Under the pieces are notes generated by a model, which saw only the letters and a list, made by a program, of their open reading frames with translations, did not search any database and was not told the DNA's origin. Of a stretch of 64,000 nucleotides of DNA, positions 9,546 to 16,935 are shown piece by piece (the first letter of the stretch is position 1; the number at the start of each line of letters is the position of its first letter). The stretch comes from JAJEFO01 sp965208685 (GTDB lineage Bacteria > Pseudomonadota > Alphaproteobacteria > Rhodobacterales > Rhodobacteraceae). The position numbers were made by a program, and so were the translations under genes. Where the stretch lies: positions 1,984,001 to 2,048,000 of the forward strand of contig CBDBPL010000007.1 of assembly GCA_965208685.1 (NCBI GenBank), written 5' to 3'.

Positions 9546-9928
9546 TTGGCAGTCTCCACTGGTACAATCGGCGGCATCCGTGCAATGCAGTTCTTGCGGA
9601 AATGCTCCGGGCGTTCCCGCCACGGGACAAGCCCGTCCGACGTTGCGCGATATCTTGCTGCGCCATCCAGGATCATGTCGGCGCTCGACGGGTCGAGGTT
9701 CCCGTACACATATGTCCAGCGCCGCGAGCCTCCCCGCAGGGCGATGGAACAGCCATGGTCGCAGTTCGAGAAGCACTCCACGCCGCGAAGGCTGACGCCT
9801 TCAGGCAACTCCTTGGCCGCCAACGCACGATGCAAGAGCGCTCCGGGACGCTCGTCGTCGTCAGACAGCTCCCGCCCCCTGCGGCACGTGGTGCAGACAA
9901 GAAGTTCAACCGGCGCGCAGTCGTCCAC
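9542..9928 (-). CDS. DUF1636-type small cysteine protein, first gene of the cobalamin operon
   Basis: Predicted 128-residue protein with ferredoxin-like cysteine spacing: LVCTTCRRG near the N-terminus, then VECFSNCDHGCSIAL, and a conserved-looking WTYVYGNLDP. It matches my memory of DUF1636 proteins that sit beside cobW in Rhodobacterales; function unknown, possibly metal or iron-sulfur binding. A GTG at 9928 is preferred because AGGGA lies just upstream and the first residues lead directly into the cysteine motif. The frame extends to an ATG at 10012, but that start would lie against the riboswitch aptamer. It is translationally coupled to cobW (ATGA). Confidence 0.75.
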   Translation of the reverse strand: MDDCAPVELLVCTTCRRGRELSDDDERPGALLHRALAAKELPEGVSLRGVECFSNCDHGCSIALRGGSRRWTYVYGNLDPSSADMILDGAARYRATSDGLVPWRERPEHFRKNCIARMPPIVPVETAK

Positions 9929-10017
9929 GGATCCCTCGTTCCTGCTGTGGAAGGGGGAGGAAACGAGAGCACCGCAATGGCGGCCCCGCCCCGGAATCCC
10001 CCGTCCGGTCACGTCCA

Positions 10018-10192
10018 GTCGGCTGGCAGGTCTCCCGGCTAGCGGATGATTGCGGGTGATCCGGCCTTCCCAGCCTCAAGGACCAGTGGCGCGATGGATC
10101 CCCTCTCCGGTTACGGTCGCGGGGGCGGCTGCATTGGGGTCACTGACCCTTTCGCATTCCCTTTTCACCTGCATGAACGGGCAGGCACCAGC
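10018..10192 (-). promoter_or_regulatory. Cobalamin (B12) riboswitch
   Basis: Read on the minus strand, the segment carries the adenosylcobalamin aptamer landmarks in order: GGTGCC at the 5' side, AAAAGGGAATGCG, AATGCAGCCGCCCCCGCGAC, GCCACTGG, GGGAAGGCCGG, and the B12 box GCCGGGAGACCTGCC at 10025-10039. About 90 bases separate the B12 box from the DUF1636 GTG start, room for an expression platform; a GC-rich segment around 9950-10005 could sequester the start. This should repress the DUF1636-cobW-cobN-cobG-cobH-cobI-cobJ-cobL operon when cobalamin is plentiful. Confidence 0.93.
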
Positions 10193-10411
10193 ACTTGACG
10201 ACACTTCGACGAAACTCGCAGCCAAGTCAAGCAGGTGTCCGCGATCACCACGGCTTCGGGAACCAATTCGCCTGGGCCGACCTCGTCTCGACGTTCCGAA
10301 ACTTCCGGACAAGCGCGACGAGCAATTTCCTCCGGCTTGCGGCCGCACGCTCATGACGGGCGCGAACCGAGCCAGATCTTCCCTTGTACATGTCCGTCCT
10401 GTCCTTGATCG

Positions 10412-11689
10412 TCACGTGCAGCCGAGACCTTGGGACATCTGGGCGTAGCTGGTGAGGGGAACCGCGCACATCCGATTCCAGTCAGCCTTGTCAATGACCG
10501 GCTGGTTCAGCAGCTTGATCATCTCGTCGAAACCGTGGAGCGCATCACAGCCCGTCTTCTCCGGACCAGCCGCCCTGCGATGTGTCGGCCAGGCGCGTTC
10601 GCGCGCGTGACGCCAAAAGTCGGTTTCATGCCTGGAGCCACAGGAGTAATGCCAACCGACGAACAGTCCGTAGCTCAGCATGCGCTTGACGAGAAACCGG
10701 TTTACCGTTGGTGCGTCACGCTCGAGATGCTCTATCGAACGGTTGAGCCGCATGTTGAGAACCATGCCGATCTGCAACTGAGCGGCCACGATCGCCGTTG
10801 CTTCGAGGGGCTCCATGAACGCGGCGGCATTGCCTATGCGCGCAATCGCGCCGTCGTAGATCTGTCTGTGGACGAAGTTTGGAAACGAAATGACGGCGCG
10901 TGGTTCGAACTCCGAGACGCCCTCGGTCTCGAGGAACTCGTCAAAGTCCGCTTCGACTTCATCAACGTTCGATATGTTCTTGTTGAAGATATACCCGTAA
11001 GAGGTATGAATCGTGAGTGGAATCACAAATATCCAGCCGTGCGGCCGCGCTACGGCACGGGTGTATGTATGCTCGGTAACTGGTCCATCCTTGACACTCC
11101 TGACGGTTGCCGGGCAACGGCGGATGACAGCCGTGTTGGTCGGAATGAAGGAAATGTCGATGTGCTGCGCAGGCTGGAGTTCTCGCGGAAATCCCCGTGC
11201 ATCAAAGACCAGATCGTAGCGTTCGGGTTCCCTGCCATCAAACTCTATTTCAGCTCCGCCTTCCACGCGCTTGATCTTCTTCACTTTCGCATCAATGTGA
11301 CGGGCGTGCGTGCTCTCGTGAAGCAGATCGCCCATCAGGTCCGCGGACAGATGGTATCCATATGATACCTGCTGCGGCGTGAAGTAGTGGGTGAAGTCTC
11401 GACCGCGCCGACCCCAGCCTTCGAATGCGACGCCGTACTTGCGCGTTCCCGTCAGGCGCTGCTGCACGACTTGATGGCACAAGGTCGTCAACTGCTGCAG
11501 TTCCTGGACCAGGCTCGGCCAGCTGCCTTCGCCCACTCCAATGACCGGAATGCGCGAGTCGTATATGTGGTGCAGTTCGAGATCGCTGTCGGGATGCGTG
11601 CGCGAAACGCTGGCGGCTGCCAGCGACCCGGCCGTTCCTCGCCCGACGACCGCTACCTTTCTCAAGGATTCGCTGCCCGGGTGTATCAT
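10412..11689 (-). CDS. Flavin-dependent tryptophan halogenase-like protein of the RiPP cluster
   Basis: 425-residue FAD enzyme of the tryptophan halogenase family, which normally uses FADH2, oxygen and halide to make HOCl for an active-site lysine. Visible features are the FAD loop VVGRGTAGS (14-22), the family motif GVGEGSWPSL (51-60), a lysine at about 84 in TRKYGVAFEGW near the expected catalytic position, HGWIFVIPL (217-225) where classical halogenases have WxWxIP, YGYIFN (231-236), and IGNAAAFMEPLEATA near the C-terminus. The two tryptophans of WxWxIP are reduced to one, so halogenation rather than another flavin reaction is not assured. The precursor core ends in Trp, which makes peptidyl-Trp a plausible substrate. 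The start overlaps an upstream stop as ATGA. Confidence 0.85.
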   Translation of the reverse strand: MIHPGSESLRKVAVVGRGTAGSLAAASVSRTHPDSDLELHHIYDSRIPVIGVGEGSWPSLVQELQQLTTLCHQVVQQRLTGTRKYGVAFEGWGRRGRDFTHYFTPQQVSYGYHLSADLMGDLLHESTHARHIDAKVKKIKRVEGGAEIEFDGREPERYDLVFDARGFPRELQPAQHIDISFIPTNTAVIRRCPATVRSVKDGPVTEHTYTRAVARPHGWIFVIPLTIHTSYGYIFNKNISNVDEVEADFDEFLETEGVSEFEPRAVISFPNFVHRQIYDGAIARIGNAAAFMEPLEATAIVAAQLQIGMVLNMRLNRSIEHLERDAPTVNRFLVKRMLSYGLFVGWHYSCGSRHETDFWRHARERAWPTHRRAAGPEKTGCDALHGFDEMIKLLNQPVIDKADWNRMCAVPLTSYAQMSQGLGCT

Positions 11690-11910
11690 CCCACATGCCC
11701 TTCGCTGATGCCAGTCGGACGCACTTGCCAGAAAGCCCAGTTCGCAAACCGTACGCAGTCGCGCAAGATGATTGCGGAGATGCAGGAGCGGGCGCCGGCA
11801 CCGCCTCGTCCGGCCAGATTAGCCCAGTTCGGTCTGTTGTCGAGATGCAGCGGGGCGAAATCCCTGTGCAACCCCAGGAACGCCTTGAACCGGCTGCCAC
11901 GGTCATTCAC
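11686..11910 (-). pseudogene. Possible remnant of a cupin-like/JmjC-type protein upstream of the halogenase
   Basis: A short minus-strand frame, GTG at 11910 to a TGA overlapping the halogenase ATG. It reads RFKAFLGLHRDFAPLHLDN followed by RPNWANLAGR, resembling the metal-site strand of cupin_8/JmjC proteins (H-x-D followed by an Asn and a G-R). After that the resemblance stops, and the N-terminal part expected of such a protein is absent or lies in another frame (12206-11907) that is interrupted by a stop. Cupin-like proteins commonly neighbour tryptophan halogenase family genes, which is why I mention it. It could equally be a small genuine coupled gene or chance. Confidence 0.25.
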
Positions 11911-12325
11911 CGTCCGGGGACACGGTTCGCCCCTGCCCCTTCGCCATTGAACCGGATCGGCGCTCCGTGGCCTGTCCCGAGTGCGCGCAAGACCGTCTTC
12001 CGGTCCCGGAATCGGACACAATGAAAGGCGTCGCCGACGCCACCGCGATTCGACATGATGCAGTTGATGCCCTGGCCGCTTCCAGCGCCCGAGACGGTGA
12101 TCAAGCGAAAGCCGTCGTCGCGCCGCGTCGCGCCAGCAGCATTTCCATGCGCGGCTTTCCGGTGGCGTGCCGGTCCGTGCCGAGACCGTGACGTCTCCGG
12201 GATCAAGCGCCGCTCAAGAGTTCATTGGGCGGCCTCCGCATCGACAGGCGTCCGCGAACCGCCTGGGCCAGACGAGACAGCCGGGAGAGCTGCACAGAGG
12301 GTCCTGCTTGCGGTGCAGCCCAGAC
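11911..12325. other. Gene-free stretch
   Basis: No reading frame on either strand is recognisable. A minus-strand frame at 11907-12206 has a coding-like middle (LITVSGAGSGQGINCIM) but starts poorly and ends just before the possible cupin remnant, so this may be decayed sequence. Confidence 0.4.
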
Positions 12326-12354
12326 TTGACGCAAAACAAATGCTGACTTAGGTT
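12326..12354 (+). promoter_or_regulatory. Probable sigma70-type promoter of the RiPP precursor gene
   Basis: TTGACG at 12326-12331 and TAGGTT at 12349-12354 are separated by 17 bases, about 50 bases before the precursor start codon. The -35 is close to consensus and the -10 is weak. The precursor would thus have its own promoter, separate from the minus-strand enzyme genes. Confidence 0.5.
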
Positions 12355-12406
12355 TCATGATGCACGCATTGAAGCCGTGCTGTGCGTACAGAAAAGGAGA
12401 GATGCC

Positions 12407-12658
12407 ATGAGAAGTGGCGACGAAATGCTGAAGCAAATTGTCGACAAGTCCGCCGTCGATTCGGACTTCAGGCAACAGCTTCTTGCAGATCCGAAATCTA
12501 CCATCAGCGGTGAATTGGGCATCACGATTCCGGACTCGATGAATATCGAGGTCCACGAGAGCGACATGCAGACGGTGCATCTTGCGCTGCCTCCCGATCC
12601 AAACATCACCGAGGAGCAACTCGAAGCCATATCCGCCGGACTTTGCTGCTGCTGGTAG
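12407..12658 (+). CDS. NHLP-family RiPP precursor peptide with core LCCCW
   Basis: 83-residue precursor peptide with a nitrile-hydratase-alpha-like leader. The leader body includes VDSDFRQQLLADPKS, ELGITIPDSMNIEVHES and MQTVHLALPPDP, then NITEEQLEAISAG, and the protein ends LCCCW. C39 peptidases cut after a double-glycine-type site; here Ala77-Gly78 fits, leaving a five-residue core with three consecutive cysteines and a terminal Trp. The start at 12407 is fixed by AAGGAGAG at 12393-12400. A promoter-like pair lies upstream and a strong terminator downstream, so it is monocistronic. The same leader fold is repeated at the N-terminus of the protein at 19405-20706. Cleavage site and modification are inferred. 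Confidence 0.9.
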   Translation: MRSGDEMLKQIVDKSAVDSDFRQQLLADPKSTISGELGITIPDSMNIEVHESDMQTVHLALPPDPNITEEQLEAISAGLCCCW

Positions 12659-12731
12659 GTTCGGCACCGAACGACGTGGCACCATTGTGGGGAATGGTCC
12701 GCGTCTGACTGATTACTTGGCTTGAACGGCC

Positions 12732-12760
12732 CCTGCCCGTGACCGCGGGCGGGTTTTTTT
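12732..12760 (+). terminator. Rho-independent terminator of the precursor gene
   Basis: CCTGCCCG (12732-12739) pairs with CGGGCGGG (12746-12753) around a six-base loop and is followed by seven T. It lies 74 bases after the precursor stop. Confidence 0.9.
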
Positions 12761-13202
12761 GTGTGGCGGGATCTGATTGGTTCATTGTCTGGCCGCTCTC
12801 GCCATCCTTTGATCACGAGCGGGGAGCCCAGCTTGATCATGTGGGTGGCCGTGCCGGCAAGCGCGATCCGGATTGCGATGAGAGGGCCGTGTCCGAACGT
12901 CGCCGCTGACCGTCGGCAAGATCAAGATCCGCCAACATGCCTTGGCAAAGGCTCGCGCCCGAATGCCTTCCAAGGCAGACCAATCTCGATGAACCATGCT
13001 GCGTGCGGCGGTGACATCCATGCGAAATGCATTTCGGGCCGCTGCCAGGAGGCCGCAAGACTTGGCCGGAACCACCCATCGTGCAAATTCGGGTGCCACG
13101 AGTCTCGAGCCGCCACAGCGGGATTGCATGCCGTGCTGTCGCCGGACCTGACTGCGTGCCCGCAACGAGTGCCGCCCGTGCCGGACACCGTGGCTGCCGG
13201 AA
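12761..13202. other. Gene-free stretch between precursor terminator and unknown gene
   Basis: No recognisable product on either strand. A minus-strand frame through 12922-13188 is open but resembles nothing I know and has no ribosome-binding site. Further cryptic precursor genes were looked for and not found. Confidence 0.4.
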
Positions 13203-14321
13203 CTAGGTGGAAACCGCTCCCGAGAGGACCATGAACACGTACGCCTTTGCCTGTCTGAGTTGATCCTCGGAGATGACGAGCTTGATGTGGTGAATTCCTC
13301 GCAGCAGTATGAACCGTCCCGACTTCCCGAAGAGCGTAGTCGGCTTCGATACCCAGTCGGCAAGCGCCGCAAGCTTTTCGTGCACAACGATGTCCTCATG
13401 GCCCAAGGCCCGCAGGAAAGGATCCCAGTCGGTCAGTCCGTCGAGCCAATAGCGAGAGTCCTTCGTGTACCTTTGCTTGACGATGAGCGTGAGACCCAGC
13501 GTCGAGCCGACGCCACTCTCCCTTACGTCGATGTTCACTCCGGTCCTGACGATGTTCACGCGCTCGCCAAAGCGGGCAATCACTGACTCTACGACCGGCA
13601 ATTGGCCGGGCCAGTCCAGGTCGCCAAGATAGGACCCGAGGTCCTGCCGCGACTTGAAGCCCATGATCGCCAGGCGGATTGACCGTGAACGCGACGGGAA
13701 GATGCCGAACGAATCCATGCGCGTGTCTTCCGGCTGGGCCAGATAGGCACGTTCGACGTGCTTCTTCTCGGCGTCGCTCAACGTCCAGCCGATGCAGGAC
13801 ACAAGTGCGTCAACGACGTCAACGACATCTCTGACCTGTCCGCAAGCACCCAGGATCGGACGTTCACCGGGCCTCAGGAACATTCCTGGGAACGAGTTGT
13901 CTCCTTCATTGGCCGAACCGATGTCATATTCAAGCATTACCTTGCGACCGACAATTTGACACAGGGCCGAGCCTTCTTCATCCATCTGTCCGAACAATTT
14001 CGTGAGTGCCTGGGCAACCTCGTCACCTTCGTCGCTTCGTGCACGCTGCTCAAAGACCTTCGCCGCACGGGTTCCGCTCGCCAGGGAGGCTCCGAAGTCC
14101 GCCTCTGGACTGCGCGATTGCAACGGAAGTTCAAATCCGAAAGGAAGGGCTCCCATCGTGATCGGAAGATGCTCCGCGCAGCGGAGTATGCGTTCCCATT
14201 CCGCGTCTCCAACGAGGCTTCGCGAAACGCTGTTTCGAAAGTGCCCGAGCAATTCACCCATGGTGTTGCCCTCTTCGGCAAGCCTGTCCTGTGTCAGCAT
14301 GACCGCTTCGTCAATGTTCAT
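13203..14321 (-). CDS. Unknown protein of the RiPP cluster
   Basis: 372-residue protein that I do not recognise. It begins MNIDEAVMLTQDRLAEEGNT, has no signal peptide or membrane segment, and contains VMLEYDIGSANEGDNSFPGM followed by FLRPGERPILGACG, VVDALVSCIGWTLSDAEKKH, and a C-terminal RFILLRGIHHIKLVI. The start is supported by GGAG seven bases upstream. It lies between the precursor and the cyclodehydratase on the enzyme strand, so a role in maturation or self-protection is plausible but unproven. Codon use and length argue for a real gene. I could not assign it to a methyltransferase, dehydrogenase or peptidase family; no flavin, SAM or zinc motif is visible. Confidence 0.75.
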   Translation of the reverse strand: MNIDEAVMLTQDRLAEEGNTMGELLGHFRNSVSRSLVGDAEWERILRCAEHLPITMGALPFGFELPLQSRSPEADFGASLASGTRAAKVFEQRARSDEGDEVAQALTKLFGQMDEEGSALCQIVGRKVMLEYDIGSANEGDNSFPGMFLRPGERPILGACGQVRDVVDVVDALVSCIGWTLSDAEKKHVERAYLAQPEDTRMDSFGIFPSRSRSIRLAIMGFKSRQDLGSYLGDLDWPGQLPVVESVIARFGERVNIVRTGVNIDVRESGVGSTLGLTLIVKQRYTKDSRYWLDGLTDWDPFLRALGHEDIVVHEKLAALADWVSKPTTLFGKSGRFILLRGIHHIKLVISEDQLRQAKAYVFMVLSGAVST

Positions 14322-14580
14322 CTGCCCACTCCGCAGGAAATTCTGTCCTTGTATGTCCGGGAATCAAGGGAATCAAACTTGTCCACAGCTGCTGCCGACC
14401 TGCGGGAAGTTCGGAATCTTCCGATTGAAAGGCGGTGTCCCGTCTGGAAGCCGTGCGGGAACGCCGCTCCTTTCCGGGATGCCGAAGGCCGCCTCTTGCC
14501 TTTCCAGCGCTGACCCTCTGGCCTGCATTCGGGTTCTCCAGAATCGCTGAAAGCCCTTTGCCTTCAGGACGGGGAAGATC

Positions 14581-16935
14581 TCAAGCAATCACGGGTGAGG
14601 GGTTAAGATCGGCTTCTGCGAGCCGGTGCGTGCGCCGGCCCAGGCTCACGGGCACATCATACAGCCGGCCGGGCGCGAGCCGCTCCCAGAAGTGACGCAT
14701 GCCCGGCACGATGACACGTGCCACCGGCATGCCGACGTCAGGCCGAGTCTGGTCCAGAACGAGGAATTCCATGCCCTTGGCCTCGACGATGGCGCGGCAC
14801 GCATCCACGTCATCACGTGCATCGGCAGCTTCCATCGTCGGGTAGTCGGCAGCCTTGCGGTGCGGTTCTCCTTCCGCTGGCGCCAGCCAATCGCACTCGG
14901 CGAGACGGGCGGTCTTCCACCACCAGAGGGCCAGCGGGTCATCGATCACGGGCCTGTCACCGCTCCGATCCGGCCGCGGCAGCCAGCTGAGGCACTGGTT
15001 CAGTTCGCACACCGCGCGCAGGGCGGCGACGCGCGGATCGGCGTGGGCGCCGGCACCGTAGATGATGTCCTCACTCTGCGCATTCGTCCTGCGCGAGAGC
15101 GCCACGAATGCTGGAATCTTGATGTCCGACGTGACATCGAGGACCCAGAACTCCCTGCCGCGGCTGGCGTAGTAGTCCTTGGCCGCCGCAAGGTACTCGT
15201 CATCGAAACTGGCAAGGTCAACCGCTGGCACCTGCAGCCGGTTGTACCACCAGATGGCGAACGCGTCGCGCTCCGCCAGTTCGTAGAATCCCTGCAGGAT
15301 GGCCTCTTCAAGAGTATTGCCCGCGGCGCAGCCGTTGGAATCGGCGATCAGGTCCATGGGGGCCCGCTGTTCCGGCGCCATGCTGAAGAGCATTGAGGTC
15401 GGAAAGTAGCGATGCCGCTGCTGCGTGAGCGACCACACAGGCGTCCAGTCGATCTCGGCCTCGGGATCGAGACGGGGCGGCACGACATTGTAGGGGTGTC
15501 CCTTGGCGTTGATGCTCTTGGCATCATCGAGCTGCCTGTCGCTGAACAGTTGCACGTCGTTCGGATGAATTGCCTCCCCGTCCCCGAGAAACTCGACGAA
15601 CCGCCTGCGGACCCGGATCTCGTCTCCCTGGCGGGCGCCCGAATAGCGCTCGATCGCCTCGCAGAGCGCGCTGACCCTGGATTGCTCGCGGGTGCTTCCC
15701 TTGCCCGCGCTCTTGCTGCGCAGACTGCGTCGGAGCGAGCTCAAGGTCCGGCTTCTCATGCCGAGATTGCTTCCGGCCCAGTCGACATGCAGCCAGGAAT
15801 CGGTTTCATCAGAGGTGCGTGACACCCAGGTCACGACTCCGCTTACCGGGCTCACCAGGTGGCGATATCTCGCAAACGTGACCTCCGGAGCCACGGCGCG
15901 GCCGCCGCCGCTGCCGTGATGCGCCTTGGGACTTTTCTGCAGACACAAGGGAATCGGCGGTCGATCCGGACGATACAGCGCTTCGTCGCCACAGGTGAAG
16001 CACTGGGGGCGGCGCATGACCCGATGCCGCGAACTTGCAAACGTGCCGACATTCATGGCGATTGCGTTTTCGTGAAGCGGCGCAGACTCTTCTAGCACCA
16101 GCCACTTGACGATTTCTGCCGCGATCAAGCCATACAGTGCCTCCAGCAAGGCTGGTTGAACTGCAAACGGCTTGAAGGCCGCTCTTTCGCCGGCGACGTT
16201 GCGCAGGAAGCCGTGAACTTCTTCATGGCTGCGCAGGCGATAGGCCAGGCAGTCCCAGCAGGGCCCTTGCCCGTCCGCGCGAAAGACGGGGCCGAACAGT
16301 GCCTCCATGCCGCGCGGCCTCACCAGCATCCACGGTGCACTGGATTCCAGCTGACGCCGGTTCAGGTTCCCGAGGCTCGATGCAAGGAAATCGTCGCACA
16401 CAACGGCCTTGAGCCTCGGACTGGAGTCCTTCACGCAGGCGCCCTGCTCTTTCAAGTGCCGGGCCAGTCGCCCGTCGTCACCTTCAGTCGCGACACTTGA
16501 TTCCGAAAGCCGGAGTTCGACCCAGCGTGGCGAAGCACCCAGTGACGACCAGTAGGCAGCCCGGGGCCGCTCCATGCCATGATCGGCTGAAACGACATAG
16601 CCCTTGGCGGAAAGCGAGCCAATGGCCGCAAGAACTTCGGTGGCGGGATGCGAGCCTTCAAGGCGCGCAACAACGTCGTCCTGCGCGTGCCGGCCGTCGA
16701 GCAAGGGCAGCAGACTGCAGTAAAGCTCGCCGTGCAGCAGCGTATTGAACCGTTCCGAAACCAGCAGCGTCTGCGCTTCCCCGATCGTGTGCGATTGCAT
16801 GTGCGGAGCAAGCGCGGGGAGCTTGACCAGGCCCTGGTCCTCCGGCGTGACTCGCGTAAGCAGCCCCTTCCGGGGAATCGTGGACTTCTGCGGCGACATC
16901 TCGGGTTTCCGTGCCGGTCGAACAGGTACTTTCAC
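14581..16935 (-). CDS. TOMM leader-binding protein/YcaO cyclodehydratase fusion
   Basis: 784-residue fusion of the E1-like leader-binding (C) part and the YcaO ATP-dependent cyclodehydratase (D) part, which turns Cys/Ser/Thr of a precursor into azolines. Residues 1-340 are the ocin-ThiF-like region, with a zinc tetrathiolate in PCWDCLAYR (C226, C229) and QCFTCGDEA (C312, C315). The YcaO domain runs from about 350, with SAGKGSTREQ (409-418), CEAIERYSG, NTLEEAILQGFYELAERDAF and ALRAVCELNQCLSW forming the ATP/Mg site. The C-terminus is NPSPVIA rather than the classical PxPxP. The GTG start at 16935 overlaps the preceding stop (GTGA). The likely substrate is the precursor at 12407-12658. No SagB-type azoline dehydrogenase gene is visible nearby. 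Confidence 0.92.
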   Translation of the reverse strand: MKVPVRPARKPEMSPQKSTIPRKGLLTRVTPEDQGLVKLPALAPHMQSHTIGEAQTLLVSERFNTLLHGELYCSLLPLLDGRHAQDDVVARLEGSHPATEVLAAIGSLSAKGYVVSADHGMERPRAAYWSSLGASPRWVELRLSESSVATEGDDGRLARHLKEQGACVKDSSPRLKAVVCDDFLASSLGNLNRRQLESSAPWMLVRPRGMEALFGPVFRADGQGPCWDCLAYRLRSHEEVHGFLRNVAGERAAFKPFAVQPALLEALYGLIAAEIVKWLVLEESAPLHENAIAMNVGTFASSRHRVMRRPQCFTCGDEALYRPDRPPIPLCLQKSPKAHHGSGGGRAVAPEVTFARYRHLVSPVSGVVTWVSRTSDETDSWLHVDWAGSNLGMRSRTLSSLRRSLRSKSAGKGSTREQSRVSALCEAIERYSGARQGDEIRVRRRFVEFLGDGEAIHPNDVQLFSDRQLDDAKSINAKGHPYNVVPPRLDPEAEIDWTPVWSLTQQRHRYFPTSMLFSMAPEQRAPMDLIADSNGCAAGNTLEEAILQGFYELAERDAFAIWWYNRLQVPAVDLASFDDEYLAAAKDYYASRGREFWVLDVTSDIKIPAFVALSRRTNAQSEDIIYGAGAHADPRVAALRAVCELNQCLSWLPRPDRSGDRPVIDDPLALWWWKTARLAECDWLAPAEGEPHRKAADYPTMEAADARDDVDACRAIVEAKGMEFLVLDQTRPDVGMPVARVIVPGMRHFWERLAPGRLYDVPVSLGRRTHRLAEADLNPSPVIA

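Noticed and set aside
12407..12658. Nitrile hydratase alpha subunit or metallothionein-like protein
   Set aside because: Only the leader fold resembles nitrile hydratase; there is no catalytic domain. Three cysteines at the end beside a YcaO/C39 set fit a RiPP precursor better.
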